Of a DNA stretch of 64,000 nt, positions 35,358 to 44,544 are shown in pieces; the stretch's first letter is position 1, and each line of letters opens with the position of its first letter. This DNA is from Mucilaginibacter terrae (lineage in GTDB: Bacteria > Bacteroidota > Bacteroidia > Sphingobacteriales > Sphingobacteriaceae). The stretch covers positions 3,410,001-3,474,000 of the forward strand of contig NZ_JAVLVU010000001.1 in NCBI RefSeq assembly GCF_031951985.1, given 5' to 3'. Both the position numbers and the translations under genes were made by a program. The notes beneath the pieces were generated by a model. The model worked only from the letters and a program-made list of their open reading frames with translations, made no database searches and was not told the origin of the DNA.

Positions 35358-37814
35358 CTATTTTGGTTTACTCAACAAATTCACAAACAACCTGTAAGCC
35401 CCCGGCACCCCGGCAGGCAACTGCCTGAAGAACGCCAGCGAGGTATATACATACCTGCCTTTGCCATAATTAGCCGAAATTAATGAACCATTTTTAGGTG
35501 ATTCGCCTGCATCATTCATCTCAAAAATGGTTTGATACTCCTGCACTACGCCGTTAACAAAGTACAGGCCGCGTTCTTGTACCCAACCGTCAAAATCGGT
35601 TTGGGTTATTTTGTTGGGATAGTTCAGCAGCGGGCTTTGCGGGTTGGTAATTGTCACTTTGGCAAACTCATCGGTAACGCGCTCATTACCCGGAAGTAAA
35701 GCGTAGGGGCCTATTTGCTGTGTTACCAAGCCTGCCGGATTATTGTATTGCACCACCAAATTACCGCCATTTTTTACATACTCCATTAACTTAGGTTGTT
35801 CAAAGGCCAAACGTTCGTCAACGTTGTAAGCTCGCACACCGGTAACAATGGCATCGTAAACAGATAAGTCGCCGTTCATGATCTCGTTTTCGGTGAGCAG
35901 GTGTACCTCGTAGCCTATCTGGCGCAGGGCATCGGCCACAAAATCACCAGCTCCGGTTATGTAACCTATCTTTTTACCGGCAATTTTCAGGTCGAGGTTT
36001 ACCAGCTTGGCCTGTGCAGGCGGGAATAACGATATATTAGGAATATGCTCGTATTGAATACGCTGTAAGCCTAAACTGTAGTTTTTGCCGTTTACCGTAA
36101 CAACTGCTTCGGCGGTACCGTTTTGTGCATTGGCAATAGGGGTTATGGTAAAGTCAGCCGTCCACTCGTCGCCCTTTTTCTTATCAGCAAAGCTTATGCT
36201 CGCCGGACTGATCTGCCAACCCACCACCGGTTTAATGCTGATGCTTCCGCCACCATTAATAAAACTTTTAAGCTTTACCTGTAAAGTTTGCGGCTGTTTG
36301 GTGCTGTACACATAAACCTTATTGCTAATGGTTGCCGTAACCGGCGGGGCAATTTCAATTGGCTCGTACAGCTCACCACGCACCGGATCAACATATTTAT
36401 ATATTAATTTACGGTCGTAATGAATGGGCTTGCCTTCTATCTCAAAAGTATAGCTCACAGTTAACAGATCGGGATTTTCGGGGTTGCCTGCCAGCTCGTC
36501 GTTGGGTAAGGTATAAGCGCCTATGCCGTGCGGCGCATTGAGCCAGTAGGGCTGAGTTAACTTATCGGCAAGGGCTTTAATGGAATAAGTTTTTAACTCG
36601 TTAGCGGGTATAACCTGCCCGGTTCCTGCAAAAGTTTGCGCTTGCTTTTGTATGCTGATGCTTTGCAGTTTGACCTTATTACTGTAGCGGTTTAGCACCT
36701 GCGAGCGGATGGCAATGCTATCACCCAGGGCATAACTGGCTTCGGCGGCATAGCTTTCAAACCATAGGCCGGCACATGCGGCTATTAAGTTATCCAGTTC
36801 TTTAAGCTTGAGGGTGCGCCAGTATACATCGCTTACTTTTTCAATTTTGGTACGAAGTTTTACCAGTTCGGGCACTGATTTTTCGGGAGCATCGGCATCA
36901 AATGCTTTGGAGATGATAGAAAGATTGGTGGCAATATCGTCTCCGCCTTTTACTCGTTTCCAGGTGGTAAGGGTACCGTCGAGCAGGTCTTCTTTTGGAG
37001 CCTCGCCCAATATGGTCTTAAAATACTCGAATGATTGCCCGCGTTGCCTTGCCGAACCAAAACCCTGCGATTTATGGTTAGAACGGCTTTCGGCTGCAAT
37101 TTCGCCGTAGCCTTTTCCCAGTATAGGATTGTAAACGCCTACATCTACCTTAAATTGATCAGGGCTTATGGTATTGTTACCTCCAAAATTAAAGGTGTTC
37201 CACAGCAGGCGTTTGGCCTGCCATGGCTGTACATACTTCAACTGTTCGGGGTAACGCTTCGGATCGGCCGCGGCGGTAAAAGCCTCTTGGGTTATAATTG
37301 CCGATGAGGTATGGTGCCCATGCCCGCCCTCGCCGGTAGTAGGGAAACGGCATATCATTACATCGGGTTTAAATTGGCGTATCACCCATACCATATCGCC
37401 TAAGATCTTATCACGGTCCCAAATTTTCAGCGTTTCATCAGGGCCTTTGCTAAACCCAAAATCGTTGGCGCGGCTAAAAAATTGCTCGGCACCATCAGCA
37501 CGGCGGGCAGCTAACAGCTCCTGTGTGCGTATTAAACCTAACAGTTCGGCCTGCTCGTTACCTATCAAATTCTGACCACCATCGCCACGGGTTAACGCCA
37601 GGTAGCCGGTACGGTAGCCTTTTTCCTGCGCCAGGTAGGCCAGCAAACGGGTATTCTCATCATCGGGGTGGGCGGCTATGTAAAGCACGCTGCCCAATAC
37701 GTTCAACTTTTTAAACTGCTGCCTTATGGTAGATAAATTGGCCGGTGGAGCCGTTTGCGCTAATGCACCGGTTGTTATGAGTAGAGCAATTGAAAGTGAT
37801 TTAAAAATCTTCAT
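35358..37814 (-). CDS. PIG-L family deacetylase, large secreted form
   Basis: 818 residues with a signal peptide (cleavage after ALAQ, residue 20). The PIG-L/LmbE domain occupies about 30-300, with 'IAAHPDDE' (metal-binding His-Asp-Asp) and 'GHGHHTSS' (second metal site). The central 300 residues form beta-rich domains, and the C-terminal part ('YITGAGDFVADALRQIGYEVHLLTENE') is a Rossmann-like, GATase1-type domain. PIG-L enzymes de-N-acetylate GlcNAc groups; the large secreted Bacteroidota versions have unknown substrates. It is convergent with the GDPD gene that ends the SusCD locus, so functional linkage is possible but not shown. Confidence 0.9.
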   Translation of the reverse strand: MKIFKSLSIALLITTGALAQTAPPANLSTIRQQFKKLNVLGSVLYIAAHPDDENTRLLAYLAQEKGYRTGYLALTRGDGGQNLIGNEQAELLGLIRTQELLAARRADGAEQFFSRANDFGFSKGPDETLKIWDRDKILGDMVWVIRQFKPDVMICRFPTTGEGGHGHHTSSAIITQEAFTAAADPKRYPEQLKYVQPWQAKRLLWNTFNFGGNNTISPDQFKVDVGVYNPILGKGYGEIAAESRSNHKSQGFGSARQRGQSFEYFKTILGEAPKEDLLDGTLTTWKRVKGGDDIATNLSIISKAFDADAPEKSVPELVKLRTKIEKVSDVYWRTLKLKELDNLIAACAGLWFESYAAEASYALGDSIAIRSQVLNRYSNKVKLQSISIQKQAQTFAGTGQVIPANELKTYSIKALADKLTQPYWLNAPHGIGAYTLPNDELAGNPENPDLLTVSYTFEIEGKPIHYDRKLIYKYVDPVRGELYEPIEIAPPVTATISNKVYVYSTKQPQTLQVKLKSFINGGGSISIKPVVGWQISPASISFADKKKGDEWTADFTITPIANAQNGTAEAVVTVNGKNYSLGLQRIQYEHIPNISLFPPAQAKLVNLDLKIAGKKIGYITGAGDFVADALRQIGYEVHLLTENEIMNGDLSVYDAIVTGVRAYNVDERLAFEQPKLMEYVKNGGNLVVQYNNPAGLVTQQIGPYALLPGNERVTDEFAKVTITNPQSPLLNYPNKITQTDFDGWVQERGLYFVNGVVQEYQTIFEMNDAGESPKNGSLISANYGKGRYVYTSLAFFRQLPAGVPGAYRLFVNLLSKPK

Positions 37815-38110
37815 AAAATTTATGGCTGAGGATACCGCTGCTGAAAGTACAAATATTAGATAAACAGATATTAATTTTTATGCGCCTTTTGACATTGTGA
37901 TGTTGCGTTGATGTATGCGCTTGTTTTACAATCCTTGTTCGTTAAAAAATGAGCGCAAGTTTAGCATTTTTATTCTCCACTCTTGAGACGGGGCGGGTTA
38001 AGTTGAGCGGACAGGAATATGTAATTAGCCAACTATACTTTTCTAAAAAAGACGTACCCCTCCACCCCTCTTGAAAGGGAAATCTTACAAACCCATTCTT
38101 CTCAATTTGT
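37815..38110. other. Gene-free spacer between the PIG-L gene and the hairpin array
   Basis: Contains CCCCTCCACCCCTCTTGAAAGG (about 38058), a degenerate relative of the C-rich repeats at 13854 and 16079, and nothing else I can support. Confidence 0.4.
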
Positions 38111-38421
38111 CCAAGCCGTGTCTCTCATAGATACCTCTGTAGTGCTAATAACAAAGTAATATTGAACGCGGCGCAGGGTCCTCTACGAGAGACCCTGCTA
38201 CAACGAGTGTAATGTTTTTTGTTCAAGCAGGGTCTCTCAAAGAGGGTCCTGTAGTGCTATGACAAAGTAATATTGAACGCGGCGCAGGGCCCTCTGCGAG
38301 AGACCCTGCTACAACGAGTGTAATGTTTTTTGTCCGAGCAGGGTCTCTCAAAGAGGACCCTGCAGTGCTAATGACAATGCAAAATTGAAACCCGGCGCAG
38401 TGTTTCTGCGAGAAACACTGC
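38111..38421. repeat. Tandem array of palindromic hairpin modules, period about 112 bases
   Basis: Five hairpins: 38173-38198, 38227-38252, 38284-38309, 38338-38363 and 38397-38421, with a degenerate half-copy before them from 38111. They alternate in orientation and are joined by conserved linkers (ACAACGAGTGTAATGTTTTTT, 20-base cores at about 38200 and 38310). The 38173 hairpin is identical to those at 50960 and 51128. The last hairpin has a different stem sequence yet pairs perfectly over 11 bases, a compensatory change. The rest of the interval to the TetR promoter (38422-38622) is AT-rich without visible genes. Confidence 0.75.
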
Positions 38422-38622
38422 TGCAACCATAATATAGTGTTGATACCAGTATTATATATAATGAAGCCCATGTGGTATTTCAATCATGTAAAAAGCGTTC
38501 TTCTAATTACTTATTAAAACAAATTAGAAAAATTTCTATTAACATTCTTAAATCCTAATTCCTTCAGCATAACTAATTACAGGCTTTACAAGCATTTTAC
38601 AAAAGCATTACAATAATCGAAT

Positions 38623-38648
38623 AAATTAATCAAACGATTGATTAATTT
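38623..38648. promoter_or_regulatory. TetR-type operator, perfect 11-4-11 palindrome
   Basis: AAATTAATCAA-ACGA-TTGATTAATTT. Its right arm overlaps the -7 box at 38643-38650, and the tetR start is 18 bases further on, as expected for an autorepressed efflux operon. Confidence 0.8.
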
Positions 38649-38650
38649 TG
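38643..38650 (+). promoter_or_regulatory. -7 promoter box of the tetR-efflux operon
   Basis: TAATTTTG, exact TAnnTTTG match, lying inside and just past the operator's right arm; the ATG is at 38667. Confidence 0.6.
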
Positions 38651-38666
38651 CATCATCGAAAAAGTA

Positions 38667-39317
38667 ATGGAGAAAGAAAAAATAGACAAAAGAGATCACA
38701 TACTGGATGTAGCCGAAAGGGTATTTGCAGAACATGGTTTCGACGGCTCATCCACCCGCTTAATTTCGGGCGAAGCCGGTGTAAATATGGCCATGCTAAA
38801 TTATTACTTCGGATCTAAAGAAGGGTTATTAGTTGCGCTTTTTGAGCGCCGTACATCTGCCTTTCGCAGCCTAATACAAAACATAGGCAAAAATGAAAAC
38901 ATTAGCGCCTGGCAAAAAATAACGGAGTATGTTGATGCATACATTAACCGGGTTTTTAACAGCAATAATTGTTTTCAAAAGGTAATACACCAGGAAATGA
39001 TCATTAGGCGTACCGGCGAACTGGCCGACAGGATAAACGACATGATTATGCAAAACGTGTTGGAGCTGCGTAAGATCCTTCACGAGGGTATTGAGCACGG
39101 GGAGTTTAAGTCGGACATTGATACCGAAATGGTGGTGGCTACCGTTTTTGGCATAAAAAGCCAGTTGATTAATGCCCCGCATGTAAGCTCGCAAATGATG
39201 GGTTATGATACGCAAGACCCTGCCCATATTGATGAGAAGCTAAAGCCCCGCATTAAAGACTACCTAAAAAAACTATTAAAAGCTTATTTACTCATAGAAA
39301 ATGACAACGCTAAATAA
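38667..39317 (+). CDS. TetR/AcrR family transcriptional repressor of the efflux operon
   Basis: 216 residues. The N-terminal HTH (about 8-58) reads 'RDHILDVAERVFAEHGFDGSSTRLISGEAGVNMAMLNYYFGSKEGLL', a textbook TetR DNA-binding domain; the rest is the ligand-binding helical domain. It most likely binds the palindrome at 38623-38648 and shuts off itself and the three efflux genes until a toxic ligand is bound. Its end overlaps the tolC-like gene start by 17 bases, so they are translationally coupled. Confidence 0.93.
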   Translation: MEKEKIDKRDHILDVAERVFAEHGFDGSSTRLISGEAGVNMAMLNYYFGSKEGLLVALFERRTSAFRSLIQNIGKNENISAWQKITEYVDAYINRVFNSNNCFQKVIHQEMIIRRTGELADRINDMIMQNVLELRKILHEGIEHGEFKSDIDTEMVVATVFGIKSQLINAPHVSSQMMGYDTQDPAHIDEKLKPRIKDYLKKLLKAYLLIENDNAK

Positions 39318-40668
39318 TACAACCACTATCACTTACGCCTTAAAGCGGCTGCCCAAACTGGTACGTTTGGGAGTTATGGCTGCATTAACAGGCATGCTGT
39401 TTGGCAGTACAGCATATGCCCAGGAGCGTACCCTAACGCTGGAAGAGGCCATTAAATTGGGACTCGAAAACAGCAAAACATTAAAACTGTCGCAAACTAA
39501 AATTGACCAGGCCGTATCGCAGTACAACCAGGCTAAAGACAAGGCCCTGCCAACCGGTTCGGCCAGCTTTATGTATAGCCGGGCGCAAATTCCGGCCAAT
39601 ACGCTAAACCTGGGCGAAGAATCATTAAGCCTGCCTAAAAGCGCCAATGCCAACTTAGGTATCGTATCGGTTGAGGAGGTTATTTACGGTGGCGGCCGTT
39701 ATCGTTATGCCAAAGAATCAACCGACCTGCTGGTAAATGTAGCCAAGCTGGATGTGGAGAAAGACCGCGAGCAAATTGCATACAACATTGTAAACGCCTA
39801 CTATGATCTTTATCGTGTAGTGCAAAGTAAAAGCGTGGTTGAGCAAAGCCTAAAGGCGGTTGACCAGCAAATTCACCAGGCGCAACGTTTTTTTGAGCAA
39901 GGTTTGGTTACTAAAAACGATGTGTTGCGTTTTCAATTGCAACGTTCAAACATTGAGCTAAACGGCATCGACCTGGAAAACAACCGTAAGGTAATCAACT
40001 ACAACCTGAACATTTTACTGGGATTGCCCGAAGAAACACAGTTAAAGATCAACCAGATTCCGGATGCGCAACGCAATGTGGCCCCGCTTGCCAGCTACCG
40101 CGACAGCGCCTTGGCTATTAGGGAGGAGTTAAGACAACAAGACCTGCGCACCAAGTATGCCGACGTGAACATTAAAAACATTCAGGCCGAAAAGCTGCCT
40201 ACATTGGCCGCCACTGCCGGTTTGTATTATGTAAATGCTTCGGCCAACCCACTGCCAAACAGTGGCAGATATATTACGCCCCTTACTGCAGGTTTAGCTT
40301 TATCATGGAACTTCGGCTCGTTATGGACCAACAAGAACAAGGTGAACGAGGCCCGCATTCAGCGTGAAGAAACGGTTATTAACAAAGGCATAATTACCGA
40401 TAATATTAAAAACGAGGTTAACCAAAGCTACCAAAACTATGTAAGAGCAATTGATAAGATCAAGTTGCTCGAAACCTCAATAGCCCAGGCTAATGAGAAC
40501 AACCGCATATTAACCTCTAAATATGCCAATAGCACCGCATCAGCTACAGACCGTGCCGATGCCGAGACCCTACTCTACCAGGCACAGATCAGTTTGGAAT
40601 TGGCTAAAGCCGATGCCGGACTGGCCTACTACAACTTACTGAAAGCAACCGGAAAACTCACTAAATAA
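39301..40668 (+). CDS. TolC-family outer-membrane efflux channel
   Basis: 455 residues with a signal peptide (cleavage after AYAQ, about residue 40; the N-terminal region is long). TolC repeats are visible: 'LTLEEAIKLGLENSKTLKLSQTKIDQAVSQYNQAKDKALPT' and the second half from 'REELRQQDLRTKYADVNIKNIQAEKLPTLAA', each contributing two barrel strands and long periplasmic helices. It is the outer-membrane exit duct for the EmrAB-like pump encoded next. Overlaps tetR and precedes the adaptor gene by 26 bases. Confidence 0.93.
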   Translation: MTTLNNTTTITYALKRLPKLVRLGVMAALTGMLFGSTAYAQERTLTLEEAIKLGLENSKTLKLSQTKIDQAVSQYNQAKDKALPTGSASFMYSRAQIPANTLNLGEESLSLPKSANANLGIVSVEEVIYGGGRYRYAKESTDLLVNVAKLDVEKDREQIAYNIVNAYYDLYRVVQSKSVVEQSLKAVDQQIHQAQRFFEQGLVTKNDVLRFQLQRSNIELNGIDLENNRKVINYNLNILLGLPEETQLKINQIPDAQRNVAPLASYRDSALAIREELRQQDLRTKYADVNIKNIQAEKLPTLAATAGLYYVNASANPLPNSGRYITPLTAGLALSWNFGSLWTNKNKVNEARIQREETVINKGIITDNIKNEVNQSYQNYVRAIDKIKLLETSIAQANENNRILTSKYANSTASATDRADAETLLYQAQISLELAKADAGLAYYNLLKATGKLTK

Positions 40669-40694
40669 TAATACCCTACAACGCAATAAATAAA

Positions 40695-41756
40695 ATGGCA
40701 CAAGAACAAGAAATACAACAGGAAGAGAAAAAGAAACCTAACCGGGTTATTCCTATCATATTGGCTATCGTGGTAATTGGTGGCTTAATATTCGGTGTAA
40801 AAGAATACATCTACTCAACCAAACACGAAGACACCGATGATGCACAAATAGATGCCGACATTAGCCCGGTAGTGGCCCGCGTTGGCGGTTATGTTGATAG
40901 CATATTTTTTGAAGATAACCAGCACGTAACCAAAGGCCAGGAACTGGTTAAAATTGACGACCGTGACTACAAAGTAAAATTAGAGCAGGCCCAGGCCGCA
41001 CAACAAGGTGCTGGCGCTAACGTTGGCGTTGGTCAGTCTCAAATATTCACTACACAAGCAAACTCTGCCAGCGCTAAAGCCGAAGTTACTTCGGCTGCTG
41101 CCAAACTGGAAAAAATGCAGAAAGATTATGCACGCTATGCTAATCTGGTAAAAGACGGCTCCATTACCCAGCAGCAATTTGACCAGGCAAAATCTGATCT
41201 GGCTGTAGCCCGTGCCAACTATAAAGCTGCGCAAGACCAGTACAAAGCAGCGCAGGAACAGGTTAACACTACCCGTAAACAATTAAAAGTTACCAATACC
41301 GGTGTTAATGCCCGCCAGGCCGATGTTGACTTTGCCAAACTGCAATTAACTTATACTACCATTAAAGCCCCTGCAAGCGGCGTTACTTCTAAAAAGAGTG
41401 TACAGTTAGGTCAGCTGGTACAGGCCGGTCAAACCCTGTTTTCGGTTGTAAACGATAATAGCTTATACGTTACTGCCAACTTTAAAGAAACCCAGTTAGA
41501 ACACTTACGCAACGGCCAAAAAGTAAAAATTGAGGTTGATGCCTTCCCCGATCTGGAAATTGAAGGTTCGGTTTACAACTTTTCGCCTGCTACTGGTGCC
41601 CGCTTCTCTTTATTACCTCCTGATAATGCTACCGGTAACTTTGTAAAAGTGGTTCAACGCGTACCAGTAAAAATTAAGATAAATGCTAACAAAGAAACTT
41701 TAGACAAGCTGCGCGCTGGCATGAGCGTAAACGTATCGGTTTCTATTAAAGACTAA
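40695..41756 (+). CDS. HlyD/EmrA-type membrane fusion protein
   Basis: 353 residues. Short cytoplasmic N-terminus, one membrane helix at about 20-35 ('VIPIILAIVVIGGLIFGV'), then the adaptor: biotinyl-lipoyl halves ('DDAQIDADISPVVARVGGYVDSI' and 'IKAPASGVTSKKSVQLGQLVQAGQTL') around a coiled-coil of about 90 residues, and a C-terminal beta barrel. It joins the inner-membrane MFS pump to the TolC channel. Located 5 bases before the pump gene. Confidence 0.94.
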   Translation: MAQEQEIQQEEKKKPNRVIPIILAIVVIGGLIFGVKEYIYSTKHEDTDDAQIDADISPVVARVGGYVDSIFFEDNQHVTKGQELVKIDDRDYKVKLEQAQAAQQGAGANVGVGQSQIFTTQANSASAKAEVTSAAAKLEKMQKDYARYANLVKDGSITQQQFDQAKSDLAVARANYKAAQDQYKAAQEQVNTTRKQLKVTNTGVNARQADVDFAKLQLTYTTIKAPASGVTSKKSVQLGQLVQAGQTLFSVVNDNSLYVTANFKETQLEHLRNGQKVKIEVDAFPDLEIEGSVYNFSPATGARFSLLPPDNATGNFVKVVQRVPVKIKINANKETLDKLRAGMSVNVSVSIKD

Positions 41757-41761
41757 ATAAA

Positions 41762-43309
41762 ATGGCCGAAGTAGGATTTAAAAAGTGGATCATTACCATT
41801 ACGGTAATTACGGCTTCGTTACTGGAGTTGATCGATACCACTATTGTAAACGTATCCTTGCCAACCATACAAGGTAACCTGGGTGCCACGTTAGAAGACG
41901 TGGCCTGGATTACCACGGGCTACGCCGTAGCCAACGTAATTATTCTGCCTATGTCGGGTTGGCTGGGTAGTTTTTTCGGGCGGAAGAATTACTTTTTAGC
42001 CTCTATTGTAATATTTACCATTGCCTCATTTTTATGTGGTAATGCAACCAGCTTAACTGAGCTCATCCTGTTCCGTATATTACAGGGTATGGCCGGGGGG
42101 GGGTTAATATCAACCTCGCAGGCAATTTTGTTAGAAACCTGGCCGCGCGAGCAGGTGGGTACCGCAACAGCCCTGTTTGGTTTAGGTGCGGTAGTAGGCC
42201 CTACAGTAGGCCCCACCATTGGCGGTTATATAACCGATCATTACTCATGGCCATGGATATTTTACGTAAACATTCCGGTAGGTATACTTGCAGCCATATT
42301 TACCATTATGTATGTGCGCGAAACACCCAAAACCGGGCGCGATAAGCCTATTGACTGGTGGGGCATTGCCTTGCTGGCTATTGCGGTGGGCAGCTTACAA
42401 ACCATCCTTGAAAAAGGAGAGTCGGAAGACTGGTTTGCTACGCCTTACATTACTGCTTTAACAGCTACCTCTATTATTGGTATACTACTGTTTATATGGC
42501 GCGAGTTGAGCACCGATCACCCTATTGTGAACTTTAGCATCATGCGGCACCGGAGTTTTTCGATTGGTATGTTTACCTCGTTCATATTAGGTTTTGGCTT
42601 GTATGGCTCGGTGTTCGTGTTCCCTATATTTTGTCAGGCACTGTTAGGCTTCTCGGCACAACAAACGGGTGAGCTGTTATTCCCCGGTGGTTTGTTTACC
42701 ATTGTGATGATGCCTTTTGTGGGTAAAATGCTTAACAAGGGTGTACCGGCGCAATTTATGGCTACGGTGGGTATGTTCCTGTTCTTTGTGTTCACGCACA
42801 TGCTCAGCAACTCAACCTTGGCAACAGGGCGGAATGATTTCTTCTTACCGCTGGCAATTCGAGGTGTGGGTATGGCGCTATTGTTCGTGCCGTTAACCAC
42901 GCTTGCTATATCCGACCTTAAAGGTGCCGAAATTGGGCAGGGCGCAGGTTTAAATAACATGATGCGCCAATTGGGCGGTTCGTTTGGTATTGCCGCCTTA
43001 ACTACTATTATACATATACGCCAGCAAGGACACCGGAACAACCTGCTGGTTAACATTAACCAATATAATCCGGCGTTTAACGAGCGGTTACAGGGTACAA
43101 TACATAATTTTATGGCACATGGAAAAAGTTTGATGGATGCCACCAAAATGGCTTATGCCGCTATGGAAGGTACCATTACTAAGCAAGCTATGTTATTAAC
43201 TTATGATGATGCTTATTGGTTAACCGGACTGGTAATGCTGTTCTCGATACCGTTACTGTACCTGCAGCCGTTTAAAAAGAATTTGAAAGCGGCTACCGAC
43301 GCGCACTAA
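41762..43309 (+). CDS. DHA2 family multidrug efflux MFS transporter (EmrB/QacA-like)
   Basis: 515 residues, 14 predicted membrane helices. Motif C of drug:H+ antiporters is seen in 'GLGAVVGPTVGPTIGGYITDH', and the first helix block 'LLELIDTTIVNVSLPTIQGNLG' (motif D1) is typical of DHA2. It exports drugs or fatty-acid-like compounds driven by the proton gradient, using the adaptor and channel encoded upstream. Last gene of the operon; a terminator follows 6 bases after the stop. Confidence 0.95.
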   Translation: MAEVGFKKWIITITVITASLLELIDTTIVNVSLPTIQGNLGATLEDVAWITTGYAVANVIILPMSGWLGSFFGRKNYFLASIVIFTIASFLCGNATSLTELILFRILQGMAGGGLISTSQAILLETWPREQVGTATALFGLGAVVGPTVGPTIGGYITDHYSWPWIFYVNIPVGILAAIFTIMYVRETPKTGRDKPIDWWGIALLAIAVGSLQTILEKGESEDWFATPYITALTATSIIGILLFIWRELSTDHPIVNFSIMRHRSFSIGMFTSFILGFGLYGSVFVFPIFCQALLGFSAQQTGELLFPGGLFTIVMMPFVGKMLNKGVPAQFMATVGMFLFFVFTHMLSNSTLATGRNDFFLPLAIRGVGMALLFVPLTTLAISDLKGAEIGQGAGLNNMMRQLGGSFGIAALTTIIHIRQQGHRNNLLVNINQYNPAFNERLQGTIHNFMAHGKSLMDATKMAYAAMEGTITKQAMLLTYDDAYWLTGLVMLFSIPLLYLQPFKKNLKAATDAH

Positions 43310-43315
43310 AACAAA

Positions 43316-43347
43316 AAAACCGTTCTGGAGTCATGCAGAACGGTTTT
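43316..43347 (+). terminator. Terminator of the efflux operon
   Basis: Perfect 12-bp stem (43316-43327 with 43336-43347), 8-base loop, A-run before and TTTT at the end of the stem. Confidence 0.85.
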
Positions 43348-43492
43348 AAAAAACAATTAATTGTTGTTTGTTACCCCTTAAGCTATGCTGATTGTGTTGA
43401 AGCCAATAGCGTCGCTCAAAGGATGTTTAATCTTGGTTATAAATATAGCTTTACTTTTAATTAATTACAAACAACATATTAGGTTTAAATGA

Positions 43493-43528
43493 AAAAGGGG
43501 AGGTTTTACTGTGTAAACCTCCCCTTTT
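43493..43528. terminator. Terminator of the AhpD-like gene (minus strand)
   Basis: Perfect 14-bp stem AAAAGGGGAGGTTT/AAACCTCCCCTTTT, 20 bases past the stop of the 43548-44132 gene. The spacer 43348-43492 between the two terminators shows nothing I can name. Confidence 0.85.
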
Positions 43529-43547
43529 ATAGCTTGTAACATTTTTG

Positions 43548-44132
43548 TTAGAAAATGATCTTACCTGCCGAGGTAACTAAAGAGGAGATGCGTACCGCAT
43601 CAAAAATACGCTCTTCGGTGGTACCTAATTTAATCAGTGAGTCTTCGTGCGCGTTCACACACATTTCGCAACCGTTAACGGCCGAAATAGCTAAGCTCAT
43701 CAGCTCAAAAAATTCTTTACCGGTCACCGGCTTCATCATCAACTGCATGCGTATGCGTGCCGGTATTTGCGTGTACTTTTCTTTTTGCGTGAAGTGACGA
43801 AAACGGTAAAAAATATTATTTGATGCCAGTAACGATGCACAACCCGCCGCTTCGCCGGTTTCGGCAGCGGTAGCACCCTGCTCTTCGGCATACTTGGTAA
43901 AGTAAATGGTAAGCGGCTTGTTGTTGTTGTTAATGGCGGTGCTCAGGGCAATCAGGGCACATTCTTTAGTGCTCAGGTGCTCAGAGGTAAGGGTGCTGGT
44001 TAAATTTAACTTTAAATCGCGCAGGTAGCGCGATTCGCCTTTTTCCAGCAGGGTCAAACTCTCGGTACGGTAGTCTTTATCAACTGCAACGCTTTGCAGT
44101 AATTCTTGTATAACTTCGGTGCTTTCGCTCAT
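43548..44132 (-). CDS. AhpD-like carboxymuconolactone decarboxylase family protein
   Basis: 194 residues, all-helical. The redox centre 'NGCEMCVNAHE' (Cys155, Cys158, His162) is the CxxC-x3-H motif of AhpD, and residues 50-70 and 135-150 form the matching helices. AhpD reduces the peroxiredoxin AhpC. The peroxiredoxin gene at 44545-45090 lies upstream on the same strand, separated by 412 bases of repeats. This pairing is well known in actinobacteria and occurs elsewhere. Confidence 0.88.
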   Translation of the reverse strand: MSESTEVIQELLQSVAVDKDYRTESLTLLEKGESRYLRDLKLNLTSTLTSEHLSTKECALIALSTAINNNNKPLTIYFTKYAEEQGATAAETGEAAGCASLLASNNIFYRFRHFTQKEKYTQIPARIRMQLMMKPVTGKEFFELMSLAISAVNGCEMCVNAHEDSLIKLGTTEERIFDAVRISSLVTSAGKIIF

Positions 44133-44165
44133 GGTATTTGTTTGTATTTATTGTTATCATTTTCA

Positions 44166-44257
44166 GTCATGCCGAATTTATTTCGGCACCTCACTGATAG
44201 GTAAAAGTCTTGCTAATCAGCCTTGCATGTGGGGTGCTGAAACAAGTTCAGCATGAC
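44166..44257. repeat. Imperfect inverted repeat TCATGCCGAA.../...TTCAGCATGA
   Basis: Arms 44166-44192 and 44230-44257 pair over about 26 bases; most differences are C/T or A/G swaps that keep G-T or restore pairing. Looks like a dispersed MITE-like element between ahpC and ahpD. Confidence 0.6.
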
Positions 44258-44440
44258 AGGGTTGGGAGCATTGCAGTTTGCGTTCGTAGCCTATGGTTAG
44301 TGTTGTCACCAACCATCATGCAGTTTGCGTTAGGGATAGTAGCTTAAAGCCCGGAGTGCAACGATAGCAAAAAGAGGACTTGCAGCGGATAGCCCGACCC
44401 GCCTCAGGCGGGTAACGCCCAAAGTATAGGCATAAAAAAA

Positions 44441-44529
44441 GCGTCATTGCGAGGTACGAAGCAATCTCTGAACTATACAGTGACGTATGCCAAGCAACGC
44501 AGGGATTGCTTCGTACCTCGCAATGACGC
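44441..44529. repeat. Perfect 26-bp inverted repeat (GCGTCATTGCGAGG...)
   Basis: Arms 44441-44466 and 44504-44529 are perfect reverse complements around a 37-base loop. A related, degraded sequence lies near 15673-15716. It sits 16 bases beyond the ahpC stop. Confidence 0.75.
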
Positions 44530-44544
44530 GATCTTATTTTAAAC

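Noticed and set aside
38111..38421. CRISPR-like array
   Set aside because: Repeats are palindromic, alternate in orientation, and the linkers are themselves conserved instead of unique spacers; no cas gene lies nearby.
38223..38483. Minus-strand 86-residue ORF across the hairpin array
   Set aside because: Its translation is the repeat itself (recurring 'SLRDPA'); a chance reading of a non-coding repeat.
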